From NCBI GenBank assembly GCA_029204225.1, contig CM055111.1:47779594-47843593 (forward strand): a stretch of 64,000 bases of DNA, given 5' to 3'. The notes beneath the pieces are model-generated. The model ran no database searches and was not told where the DNA came from. It saw only the letters and a list, made by a program, of their open reading frames with translations. Below, piece after piece: positions 10,541 to 21,247 of the stretch. The translations under genes and the position numbers were made by a program. Source of the stretch: Diphasiastrum complanatum. Its lineage: Eukaryota; Streptophyta; Lycopodiopsida; Lycopodiales; Lycopodiaceae. Position 1 is the stretch's first letter, and the number at the start of each line of letters is the position of its first letter.

Positions 10541-12224
10541 TTTAAGTTTGGATCAATTTCACCATGTAATCTGGCGCCATGCAACATTGTATTCTCTCAA
10601 TGTTTTAAAAAGACTTTCCAAGTCTGTAAAACATTATAAGATAATTTATTGTTAAGGTTTTTAGCCTTGAGTAGGCCCAACAAGTCGTACATGGGCCCCT
10701 AGAGGCAATTTCACATACTTCTAGCTTAATGTTGGAATTTTGTCAATTTTGCATGTAGAAGAGGGTGCATTTTTCCTAGTGTGGAAACCTGTGGACCAAG
10801 GCAAATCATGCAAAGACTCATTGCATGTAGAGAGAATGTGAAAACCCATGCATAAAAGTGCATGCTTGAGACTTAGCATGTGGGACACGTACTTTGACAC
10901 TTGGAAGCCATGTACATCACATATTATTTGTTTCTTATCTATAAAAGAGACCTGCTAGTGGGTGCACTTTTGATGGAGAGATATTTCTTACATATGCTAT
11001 AGTGTTTTGCTCTCTTGTGTGGTAGATTTCTTGCTCATTAATGATAGTGTTATGCTCTCCATATGGTTTCTTGAATGGTGTTTAGTTGGATCTTGTTTCT
11101 TTCATTGTATCTTGCTAATGTTATGTTCTTCATGCTGGAAATTTGTGGACAACAAGTATTTGAGATCCATTTGGCCTAATTGAAGGAGCAATATCAAAGA
11201 TTAATGATGCTAGAATGCTCCCTACAACACACACTATCATTCTAGATAATGAAGCAAGTTTCTTTCATGAGTATTTTGTAATTTTCTGCTCACATCCTCT
11301 TCATCTTCTTAGTTGTCCACCATAGCTGGGTAGATCCAATCGCTTCATAAGTATGATCAATTAATCGCATGTCAACAAATTTACAATTTGCTAGCAATTT
11401 ACTTTTGCATGTGCAAGTATTAGTCCATGCATGTTGCATGCATGTCTCTTGATTTTTTCAGATTGCTTGCATGTTGCCATATATGCTTGCATGTCGAATG
11501 CATGTTAGTGGTTTTAATCTATTTTGAGTTGTCGAAGACCATCAAGGTCTCCTAGATTGGTAAACCTTGATTCAAAGATTCTTTCTATCTCTATTCTCAG
11601 TTTTACAACATCCCTCACTTTCTAAAAATGGTAATTCAAAAACATTTGAACTAAAATAACTTTGAAATGTTAATCTCTAAGTCTAAAATGTTAAATAAAC
11701 AAATTATGACCAAACTTGACTAAACTAGTTGAAATCTCTCACAAGTTTTACTATGATCCTTTGTGTACGCTACAAATGAATCTTTGCTACAAATAGTAAA
11801 AATATTTTTTTTAATGTTTTGCTAAGATCTCACATTATAAGAGAGATCATATGTCATTGGTTCCCTCACCGGTACCCCAACGGGTGTTGTCTACCATGGA
11901 GTGTGCAGAGATTGCAAAGCATTGGAGTGGAATACACTCATTGACAAAGACATCCACCTCTTTAGAGTGGCATCTTGACGTACAATGCATTGGCCCTTTT
12001 GGATAAAGATGTAATTGTTGTATACACATATGACAATATTAGAATTCAAGCACAATAGTACTTCAACATGACAAATGAGATTGAATTTGGAGGCCAATGA
12101 AAGGCCAATTTTTTTTTATCTAGTCCACTTTATAAAAAAAAGGTGGTCTTTTCTAAGTCCAATAATAAGTTTGATTGTATTTTTGGCACAATCAATGGAG
12201 TGGCATGTCAAGAATTGATCAACA
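10541..12224. other. Long AT-rich stretch without a recognised gene
   Basis: Only short unsupported ORFs. TGCATG-type repeats occur around 11405-11505 ('catgca', 'gcatgt'). No LTR, terminal repeat or RNA gene was recognised. Confidence 0.5.
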
Positions 12225-13052
12225 AATAGACAAGTAATTAGTCGCGAAGAGCAGACAGCCAGACAAAACATAGAAAAGCATTGCAGTATTGACACAAATC
12301 TGAACGTAGAACCCAGCAGGTTTTGTAATCAGATTAAGTATAATGAAATATACAAGCCAATATTGCAGGCGAGCACAAAACAATAGCGGACGTGACCGTG
12401 TGCTTCTCAAAGCTAATCACAATTTGTAAAGGTTATGAACCTATTACTGACAATCTATCTAAAAGAAAGAATCAATGCGCGAAGGCATCTACAATGTCTG
12501 TCTCTGAATTACAAATCATGTTTAGTTCTATCTTCTGTTGTTTAAATACTAAGATGGTATTCAATATCTACATAAATTTTATAGCTGTGCAGATGAAGAA
12601 GGTACAAAAGTGGTTGTGTTGTCTGTGGGAGATCGTGGGTGGTTGTTGTTGTTGTCAATTTGATTGCACAGTGCATAGAACGAGCGTGAGGAGGCCGCAA
12701 CGTCGGGCTTCGCTAAATTTCATGCTGGTGAAAATGCGAAAATTGCAACACTCTGTCCAATGCCTTAGAAAATGATTTGCAAGGTACCTTCGCCTTTCTA
12801 TAAGGGCACCTTCGGCTATTGTAGGGCACCTTCGGCATTTATGTCTTCGCAAAAAATACAAAGGTGAAACTTTGTCGCATTTTTCGCCTATCTTATTTTA
12901 CGTGTAAATATGCAAATTGTGGTGACTGCCGCATTTTTCGCCTGTCTTATTTTACATGTAAATATGCAGACTGTGCGACAACACAAGTAAAAATACAGCA
13001 ACATGAATGGAAGTAGATTAACATAGGATTTAAGAGAGTAGAGAAGATAAAT
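12225..13052 (+). repeat. Dispersed repeat, inverted copy at 60615-61395
   Basis: About 0.8 kb with clear reverse-complement similarity to 60615-61395. Shared landmarks include a run near the TTGGATTTATC end, GCGAAAAATGCGACA-type motifs, a CACGCTCGTTCTATGCACTG string and a TTAGTCGCGAAGAGC unit. No plausible protein is encoded. It may be part of an LTR or of a non-autonomous element; neither end shows a decisive terminus. Confidence 0.75.
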
Positions 13053-13335
13053 CCAACAATGCATACATGAAGAAGGTGGTTCTTCTACATTCTTTTGTGA
13101 TGAGTCCAAGAAAGTCATTTTTGCATCAAGTGGAGTCACATATTTTCATAAAGAGAGTAGATCAAATGGTTCCATCATGAGACTTGGTGAGGGAGGTAAA
13201 CACAATTCAAGAAGAAGAGAAGTATTTGAAGAGTTCAAAGTAGGGTGTACTTTGAATGATGTCCTTGTGAATGATAGTGAGAAATAATCATCATCATATT
13301 AGTCATTACCTAAAACATTTAATAGAAGTTCTTGT

Positions 13336-13850
13336 TTGAAAAAAGAGAGTACTTCAATCGTCCTTATGTTGAAGGTACTGATGATTTTTATCATGGCTTC
13401 TAATGTTTTTGAGATTTCTACTTCTTATGATGCAATCATTAAGAGGAAGTCTTATGAAGGAAAGAGCAATGGAAGATCCAAGGCATGGATCTCACATCTC
13501 TTCATCAACTCAAAGGATTCTATGATTATGAATTAATCACTCATGATCGAGATGGAAAAAGGTTGGTTGGAGAAGACTACATGGAGCAAATCGAGAGGCA
13601 ATTTCTACAAGGCAAGGGAGATCTCATTGGTGAGCTTATTGAGGTTCCTTATGGACTCAAGAAGTCTGGATCTATTAGGTTTGATACTCATCTTCACCTA
13701 CTCTACTTCATGTTCGATGAAAAGTTTGGAATCTATCTTTTGCTTTATGATGGTGGCATTGTTTTCACTAACCTTTGTGGAAATTCAAAATCAGACATTG
13801 ATGAGATCTTGTTGGATCTAGATCATATGTTTGAGAGAGAAAATTTTTAG
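13336..13850 (+). CDS. Unrecognised ORFs upstream of copia II LTR
   Basis: Two overlapping ORFs (13336-13536 and 13485-13850). The longer encodes about 120 residues with GEDYMEQIERQFLQGKGDLI and IEVPYGLKKSGSIRF. It is acidic towards its C-terminus and has no recognised domain. It ends 290 bp before a polypurine tract and LTR, so it probably belongs to the 3' internal region of a copia II-related or non-autonomous element rather than to a host gene. Confidence 0.35.
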
Positions 13851-14149
13851 AGGTTCAGGTCTGAAGATATTGATATATTTGATATCTTTGACGATCAAGA
13901 GAAAGGTAAGCAAGTGGAAGTGACACTCTTTGTTTTACTCACACGTTTGGAGAATCTTCTTCCGTAGATGATGCTATGCAAGTAAATATTGGTATTCATG
14001 GTTTTACATAAACTAAAGGATTTGTAAAGGAGATCTTAGTCAATGAATTTGATGGTCAAGTGGAAGATCAAGAATTTGATCTCAAAGGGCTTCAACAACA
14101 CAAAAGGGAAAGCGGGAATTCGGAACTAGTCAAGAGCATCAAAGGAGGG

Positions 14150-14581
14150 TCATTTTTAAAGGTGTTTTGGATCCATTTTTGTAGAATGTGTCATGGATCT
14201 ACTATATATAGCTATACACATGTGTGAGGAGAAGCATTCTCTCTCTCTCTCATCTCATTTCATGCTTATACATGAGTTCTCTTGGGTTCATCTAGCCATT
14301 GGTGCACTATATTTGTGATATCTTGCAATTTTGTGTGTAGAATGCTCATTAAATGTTATAATCGGATCCACATGTGTGAAAAATAGTAGCTTACTATTTT
14401 TGTATGGACAGAAACTTCATTTCATGTTTTGATTTATGTTTGATCAAGATCTATTAGAGTTTGCATCTCATTCATAGAATAGATGTTGGTTTTTCTACAT
14501 TGGCAAGGTTGGTGATTTGTTGTCTTCTAACCAAAGATCAAAGGGATGATTTTGGATCTTAATGGTCTGAAATTATTCACA
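14150..14581 (+). repeat. Copia II LTR flanked by internal sequence on both sides
   Basis: A polypurine tract AAAGGAGGG (14141-14149) precedes this LTR and a primer site TAGTATCAGAGC (14582-14593) follows it. It contains TATATATAG near 14202, CACATGTGTG and a CT repeat, and ends ATTATTCACA, matching the minus copy at 4237. LTR start is approximate. Internal-LTR-internal is the expected product of unequal recombination between tandem elements. Confidence 0.7.
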
Positions 14582-14894
14582 TAGTATCAGAGCTCTTGTG
14601 TTTTAGGTTATGAAGTAAGCAATCACATTTATCAAGAATTTGGAGGAGATATCAATGCTAGAGCATTAATGATTAACTTCTACCCAAAGATTGAGTTTCT
14701 TGCATATGTAGATTGGATCTTTTGTAGATCAAAACTCAAATTAGGTTACAATTCCAATTATACACTTCACATATTGGATTTGGTCAATTTTTTTTTGAAT
14801 TAGAAAAGCCTAAGTGGTAGCTACAAGATTGCATATCAACTTTTAAGCAATTGCATGTAGAAATTGAAATATTCGATTTTTTGTGATTTTGTCT
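14582..14894 (+). other. Copia II primer site and leader, truncated
   Basis: A degenerate initiator-Met primer site at 14582-14593, then a leader matching the minus-strand 3900-4224 leader (shared GCATGTAGAA..TTGAAATATTC). Homology ends at about 14890, next to a perfect hairpin. Confidence 0.7.
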
Positions 14895-14921
14895 GTTCAC
14901 AGATTCACTGAATCTGTGAAC
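14895..14921. repeat. Perfect 13-bp hairpin with 1-base loop
   Basis: GTTCACAGATTCA and TGAATCTGTGAAC flank a single C. It lies exactly where copia II homology stops, so it may mark a breakpoint or the end of another inserted element. Confidence 0.8.
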
Positions 14922-16001
14922 ACGGTTTTAGAATTTCTTTTACTTCTTCTTCGTTCTTCTGTAGTTACGGTTCTTATGGTTCTTCTTCTTATTAGAACAG
15001 TTACAAAACAACAGTGTTACTTAGATTGCAACATGTATTTCATAGCCTGTCAGTGGGAGTCGCGGTTCCGATACTCAGCTACGTGCATAAACCAGCCATT
15101 TAACCAGATATACCTCAAGAGGATCAACGTTCTGGAACGGGGAGCAATCCTACCACTATCTACCAATTCAAAAAACAATCAAGAACAAGATTAACTACTG
15201 AAACAAGAAAAAACTAGATTCCTTACAGCATTTTAACAGTCTAAGAATCAAGAAACACTCATTTCTTGAAGCTTAGATTACTCAAGAACAATCAAGAACT
15301 GGACTGTAAGAAAGTATGCAAGATCTACACCACAAACCAGCCTATTTAGTTTACTTGAATGCTGATTTCTACCTTATTTCACAAGCAAGAAAATGAATCC
15401 TAATCCGTAACTAAGCAAGAGACAAGAAAGCAAGAACCTAGTTAATCCACAGTAGCATGCTCATAGAAACTTCACTCAAGAACATTGCCATTAACAAGGA
15501 GCTTAGCAATCATCAAGAACTCGTGGAGGATCCTCTTTATTTGCTCAAGAGAATTTGATAATACATTCAAAGCTCCCTCACAAGAGAGGGGGGCCCTTAA
15601 ATAAGCAAGAAGGCTGCCCATGTAGAGCCCAAGTGGCAATTCCACCAAATTAGAAATTACATGTGGAATTTGCCCTTTCACTAAAGGTCGCCATCAAAAG
15701 GTGGCTCACTCTAACTAATTTAAGGGGGGTCTACATTTATTTACAATGCCTAGGAAATATTGCTACCTCCTACATGGTCGTTCCTTCTCTGGGATACACC
15801 ATGTAGGCTCACATAGATATTTTACTGTCATTCTAGCTAGTAATTTCTCGGCTCTCATGCTCGGCTCTCAACTTCTTCTGCTCTCCTCCTTCTGAGACCT
15901 CCTCGGTCATGGGTGAGAGATATTTTGTGTCTTCAACTTGGCTTGACATCTGGGGATTCTCCGAAATCTGCTAACATTATCCTCCCCTAATCTGTTGCAG
16001 G
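14922..16001. other. Unassigned repeat-like sequence
   Basis: No convincing gene. On the minus strand near 15580-15610 there is TATTTAAGGGCCCC followed by leader-like sequence, which could be an LTR promoter. A short minus ORF (15472-15681) has no known domain. GGCTCTCA/CGGCTCTCA repeats occur near 15850-15870. Confidence 0.4.
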
Positions 16002-16036
16002 CATTAGAGGAGTTCTTAATATCAAAAAGACCCTTT
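16002..16036 (+). repeat. Left terminal inverted repeat
   Basis: 35 bp beginning CATTAGAGGAGTTCT and ending AAAAAGACCCTTT. It matches the reverse complement of 23251-23285 at 34 of 35 positions (one T/C difference). Confidence 0.8.
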
Positions 16037-16526
16037 AAGAAATGCCATGTAGGATATACAAAAATATCAAAATAAATAAAACAATATTGTTTGTTTGCTT
16101 GCCCACACCACTCCCAAGGCCTCCCCAACTCTCAATGATCTAACCACAGTGTCTATAGTCACAGTTAAGAACTGTTAATAGTTCGCAGTATAACTTGACT
16201 AAATTCAAAAATATTCCCTCCATTGGTTACGAAAAGGACAATATTTTCACTGGATCTAGAATATGACCGCCATCCCCAAATTTGAATCAGAAAAAATTGC
16301 AAAATGTTTACATATGCATTCCTTCCACAAGAATGGAAATATGAGCGCCAACTACCTATTGGAATGAAAAAATGAGCGGCATTTCCAAATTTGAATCAAG
16401 CATACAAGCATGGAGATTGGATTGATCGTACATAGTATATAATATAATCAAAGATGAGTATTTTGTTTTGCTTCATAGAATCTGGTCATAGTACTTTGAT
16501 GCAAGTGATTACTCTATTTTTTTTTT
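16037..16526. other. Left subterminal non-coding region
   Basis: AT-rich sequence with two similar blocks containing 'tttccaaatttgaatca' / 'ccccaaatttgaatca' near 16270 and 16383 and 'atgagcg' motifs. It probably contains the promoter of the 16527 gene. No binding site can be named. Confidence 0.5.
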
Positions 16527-17518
16527 ATGATGACATTATATCATCTACATGTGGATATCCCTGTTGATTTGGCACCTTTGCAGAGAAGAGGAGGCAAAGG
16601 AGTTCAAATATCTACTGAAGATCGTTCTCGTTACAGGGCAGAAGGAAAGAAAAACGTGGATTTGTGGACAGATGGAACATTATATCCACAAGATCCAAGC
16701 ACTTTGACACATCCCACATTCTCTTCAATAACTCATTTAGTTACATGGATATGCAATGGGCATAGTGGATTACTAGGATATTGTGAAAGATTGCAAAACC
16801 ATGGAAAACAACTTTATATGAATAAAGTTCACTTTTTAGAAGGTGAGTTAATTCAGATATCCTCTTATTGTCAGAATAGAGATTGTCATCTCCAAAAGAC
16901 GTTAGAAGAAAATGAACAACTTAAAAAAAATCATGAATCATTATAGAAGATAGCAATCAATATCAAATCAAAAATAGAGCAAATGCAATCAGTCTTACAG
17001 TCTATTCGTATTGAAAACTTGCAATTACTGAAGGATGTGGATTTAGTAAAGAAGAAGGCTGAAAGTAAGAAGCGAAAGCGACAAAGTTGCAAGGATATTC
17101 AAACGCTTTCAAAAGGAGGTTATCGAAATAGAAGGATCTGTGCATTCAAGTAAGCATATTCTAAATTTTGTAAGTTTTTCAATGACATTTGGATTTTAAT
17201 TTCAGCTATGGTGATATTCTGCTAACTATCTATTTTTTTTTGCAGATCTGCATTAGTAGCTCCTCGGAATATTAAAGACAATGCTTCACTAGGAATGTCA
17301 TTGGGCACAATATTGACTTCAAATCCATTGAGCGTATCATGATGAACAATAGGATTTCAAATGTAAAGTTTAAAATAGCAGAGTCTTTGATGGTGGACAT
17401 TCAAAATATTTTAGATAAGACTATAGTTCAGGGTGCTTGTGATTTTGTAGGTATTAGTAGGGAAGCATATGCAACAATATTTAAACTAAAGAAATTATCT
17501 GCTAGCGTATGCATCTAA
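16527..17518 (+). pseudogene. Coiled-coil nuclear-type protein of the TIR element
   Basis: Exon 1 runs 16527-17149 and exon 2 from 17246, with GT at 17150 and a T-rich acceptor ending TTTGCAG at 17245. Exon 1 has one in-frame TAG at 16944 and otherwise reads through. The product has an N-terminal block (YHLHV, EGKKNVDLW, DGTLYPQDP, SGLLGYC) shared with 2475-2990, a charged coiled-coil middle, and KKKAESKKRKR as a likely nuclear localisation signal. In exon 2 the frame shifts by one near 17290 and continues through KSIERIMMNNRISNVKFKI to GISREAYATIFKLKK. Its stop at 17516-17518 overlaps the end of the minus-strand neighbour by 24 bp, tail to tail. No known family is recognised. Confidence 0.6.
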
Positions 17519-18737
17519 TAGATGTGCATTATCCTTATTTCCACTAAGCTCAATATAAGTGGAATACAATGAATAATGGGATCTCCTTAAAGGAACATTC
17601 CCATCAGTAAAGCCTAAAATGTTCAAAACATAAGATCTTTTGACAAAAATGATCTTATTTGTCTTAACAAATTTATGTCCTCCTAAATAAAATGATAAAG
17701 CTTTAACTGCCATTATAAGACTCTCCCCGACTGGGCTCAGCTTGGAATGAGCAATACAGATCTCACTCTTCAAGAAATGCCGAAGATAGTGGCCCAGTCC
17801 ACTGTCCCTCTGGAACAAGGATGCGTGTTGTCTGAAACCACCTCGTCTCACAGAAAAATCATCTATTATGAGAGCATTTTGCAATAGGAAATATGTTAGC
17901 GAAAATACATTCAGTGATTGAAAACATTCAAATGCAAGGAAGATTAAACACTTACACATTCTTCATCATCAGCAGCAACCAGATCAGGATGATCAATATA
18001 ATGACCATGTATTGAAGTGGAATCATCAGTGAAATGCATTAATGATGGACGAAGGAAGCCCATCTGGGATTGAAATGCCGTGAATTCTTCATCGGATGGT
18101 CTGCCTCACCCATCCTCAGCTATATTTGATAAAGGCTTATTCAGGCATTCTTCACCGGTCATAAGACCCTCCTCATCATCAAAATCAATACCAACAACAA
18201 TGTCATCTGTCTCAAAATCTACAAAGTCGGAGAATTCGGAAATTGTGCCGGATAATAAACATAGAACCTCGTCCTCACGATAGTCAAATAATTTACATAA
18301 ATCAGCAGTAGTAAAATATACATTGTCATTAATATAATATACAAGCAAATTGAAAAGACATTTCGAATCCTCCATAGATTTGGATTCATCATCAGATGTA
18401 TTTTGGCCAGTGAAAGAATCCCGGAGAACATCAGTATTTAAATCAATGAAGTCACTTTCTTTATCAGGAGTGTCGATAAGAAAGTGACTGATATCCCTAA
18501 TGGCTGATGAACAGAGGAGGGTGCAAAAGGAGAGTCAGCAACAAGAAACTCATCATCATCTGGGATCTGAACTAAAAGAAAAAGTACGAAACCACTCTGA
18601 TATTCAACCAATTGACATTTCTTGTTGCAATACGAACACATAGAACTACTTTTGAAAAGATCAAACAATTTGGTGAACATTCTATCCAGTCTATGTCTAA
18701 AAGCTGGGAAGAAATGAACAAGATCAGTATAATGCAT
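17495..18737 (-). pseudogene. Acidic multi-exon protein of unknown function
   Basis: Minus-strand gene in at least two exons. 18737 to 17956 holds an N-terminal piece with FRHRLDRMFTKLF and CSYCNKKC (possible metal site), then a strongly acidic piece (DFVDFETDDIVVGIDFDDEE). It ends at a GT donor followed by AAG. The last exon, 17862-17495, reads FSVRRGGFRQHASLFQRDSG through HSKLSPVGESLIMAVKALSF to DAYASR and stop. Lesions: one frameshift near 18490 and TGA in the EDG-stop-GRPSDEEF context. Splice phases do not join cleanly, so the model is tentative. It diverges from the H3-Ulp1 gene across a shared upstream region of about 0.8 kb. Confidence 0.5.
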
Positions 18738-19003
18738 GTACTGGAGTTGACCTATGGAGGAAATAGGCTTCTAAGTATATCCCTGAATCTGACATAATGT
18801 TTATAAAATACGTCAGAATTTGGTTATACAGTCCTGAAAACATGTAGATATGAAATGAGCATGCACAAAAGCGATATGTCGCGAATTTCGAGAACGCAAA
18901 AGGTAAAAAAATATTCGGTTTTCGTGCCATTTATATTAAATTTTCGCACATGGTCAACGGACTTATGACACATGTCTACTTTCAATTCGACAACAGGCGC
19001 AGG

Positions 19004-19204
19004 CACGTGTGAGATGACACCTGCACATGTGTGAAATGACACCTAGACACGTGTCGCGTGTTCATTCGAGTGCTTATAAACACGTGTCGCTCTCACATTC
19101 GATCGTACAAATCCCACACGTGTAGTGTGACAGAGTGACACGTGTCGCTCTCGCATTTGTCCGTACAACTCCCACACGTGTGACAGGACGTTCTTTCGCA
19201 CGTG
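19004..19204. promoter_or_regulatory. Cluster of seven CACGTG boxes, partly a 58-bp tandem duplication
   Basis: CACGTG occurs at 19004, 19048, 19081, 19117, 19139, 19175 and 19199. Four of these come from a tandem duplication with 58-bp period (19081-19138 and 19139-19196). CACGTG is the plant G-box/ABRE core bound by bZIP and bHLH factors. The cluster lies between the divergent genes starting near 18737 and 19533, so a shared promoter is likely. Confidence 0.7.
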
Positions 19205-19532
19205 CAAACCCCGATATAAAATCACAAATTTCGATGAATTTTTTTCACTTTTTTCTCGCTTCGCATATCGCATTTGTGCGCGTCCTTCACGATCAAAATT
19301 CCTCCTACTACCTTCCATGCGCACAGGTCTGATACATCTTCCTACGTGTCACCCCATATCGCACTTGTGCGTCTTTCCTCAAATCTAATCGTTCTCTCTG
19401 ATATTCGGCTCGCATAGGTCCGATATACCGTACATTCTGTCCGTACATAGTGGTCCTCTGCGAGTCCTTTATCATCCCTTCCTTGTCATCCTAACCTTCA
19501 CGCACAAGTCCGCTATCACACAGTTCACGCCC
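19205..19532 (+). promoter_or_regulatory. Upstream region of the H3-Ulp1 gene
   Basis: TC-rich, with repeated 'cgcacaagtccg' / 'cgcacttgtgcg' / 'cgcataggtccgat' words between 19260 and 19515 and a TATAAAA-like GATATAAAATC at 19212. No coding sequence was recognised. Confidence 0.4.
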
Positions 19533-21247
19533 ATGGATAGGAGAAAGCAGACAAGGAGAGACTTCTTCTCTCCTGGCTGATCCTCATCTCCTACGGTTGC
19601 CATCACACCCCCTGCTAGACCTAGAACGCGCAACCGCAGCAGGTGGCTCTCTGAGATACGCAAGTATCAGAGGTCAACAGCTCTGTTGATCCCAAGAGCT
19701 CCATTCTACTGTGCTATCCGAAACATAACAAGAAATGATCTCGGATAGCACGTTAGATTCACACCGAGTGCTCTTCAGTGCCTTCAGGAGGCTGCTAAAG
19801 ATTATATTAGCCTTTTTTTTTAGGATTCTTTTTTGCTTGCCATCCATACCAAGAGGGTTACCATAATGCCCAAGGATTTTCAGCTTCTGATGAGAATGAG
19901 GGATAGGTACTATAGGTTACATGTATCTCAGCCTGCTGCTCCTAGACCAACTCCTGTAGATAGGACTCATCTTCCTACAAAGCGTCCTAGGAAGCAGACA
20001 GCCCCCAAGCATGCTCCTAAGAAAGTGAAGCCTATCCCAGAATCCATTGTAGATAATGCTGTAAATATAGCTACCTCTGTTTTGGATACTCCTAATATTG
20101 CTGTAGATACTACACTTCCACCTCCTCCTCCTCCTCCCAATTTCTATACATATATAGATTCGCATGATTATCTTAAATTTGAGAAAGACATATCGGATGC
20201 TATAGATACAATTGGTACTCCTTTTTGTTTTAGACTAGAAGAACTTGATTTTAGTATTGATTTTAGAGTTCTAGATTGTCTGGATCTCAAAGACAGATGG
20301 GCTTCTATCATTGATCCTGTGATAGATTCCGGACTGACACTCTTGCAATTTGACATTGCAAGAGATTCATCAAACGAGTTGCTGGTGCTGAGTAACTTTC
20401 GGCTCCAGGCCTTCAAGGAGAATAATGACACATTGTCACAGTGTCTGACAAGTGGATTCACACCAGCAACAAAGTATCTGGTCATTCCTTATCATACCAA
20501 ATAAGATATATTAAGTGCTTCTTCTTGTTTTATGCATTAACATTGACATTTTCAATTTAAATAGTTCTCAGAATTGCCGCTAAAGTACTTTCAATCTTAT
20601 TTTGCAGTGACCACTGGAGTTTAAACCTGATCTCTATTAAGAGATCTGTAAATAATATTACTAAATGTTCTTGTGTCAAGATGAATTCGGCGAGAAATAC
20701 GCATAAGGATGTAGATATATTCATTCCATATCTAAGTAAATATATTCCTACAGACGTTCCCCATTCCGTGGACTGGCAGATCGTCAGCTTGGAGGTAAAC
20801 TCTTCTTTCTTAATAGCATTTTGAAATCAGTATTCTAATGAAATATTTTCAATCTAATTCATTCTGTTTCATAATTGATTTCTTGTGTGCTGAATTATTT
20901 TGCAGTCACCCTAGCAAAATGATTCATTCAACTGTGGGTGGTACACATTGTACAATGCCAAGCTGTTTTTTGAGTGGTTCATCCTTCAACAAGATGTTGA
21001 TATTTCTAAGGTAATAAATTCTGTTTATTCTTATTTTGGAATCATGATTAGTTTTCTATTCTGGTGATGTTATTGGCCATTACTAATGCATAAATGTTCT
21101 ATTTTGCAGTTTACACTTCCAGAGTACACATCAAGCCAGGTGTACAGATTTAGACAAGAAATTATCCTGAGTATACTGGCTCGGGCAAGGCTTCAGCCTC
21201 CCGTTATTGATGATGGTGCAAAAGATGATGTAGTTGTACTAAATTAA
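19533..21247 (+). pseudogene. Histone H3 fused to Ulp1-type C48 cysteine protease
   Basis: Four exons: 19533-20500, 20608-20794, 20906-21010 and 21110-21247; exact phase agreement gives 466 codons. The N-terminus MDRRKQTRR resembles the H3 tail. Codons 39-123 align with the H3 fold: EIRKYQRSTALLI, RFTPSAL, LQEAAKDY and AIHTKRVTIMPKD. A basic then proline-rich linker (TLPPPPPPP) and an acidic region follow. The C-terminal domain has LVIPYHT, HWSLNLISI with the expected catalytic His, and Q389..NCG with Cys395 (Q-x5-C-G, the C48 signature). A catalytic Asp is not evident. Lesions: TGA at 19578, TAG at 19746, 19821 and 20912, and intron 1 starting AT (20501) where GT is expected. There is no frameshift, suggesting recent inactivation. 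The histone part may target chromatin while the protease cleaves SUMO-like modifiers; that is inference. Confidence 0.8.

Noticed and set aside
18106..18283. Plus-strand ORF rich in Ser
   Set aside because: It is antisense to the acidic minus-strand gene, whose frame has consistent composition and splice signals.
19533..21247. Stop-codon recoding or U-to-C RNA editing to rescue the H3-Ulp1 frame
   Set aside because: Three different kinds of lesion (TGA, TAG, splice donor) and decay in neighbouring genes point to pseudogenisation; nuclear editing of this kind is not known in plants.
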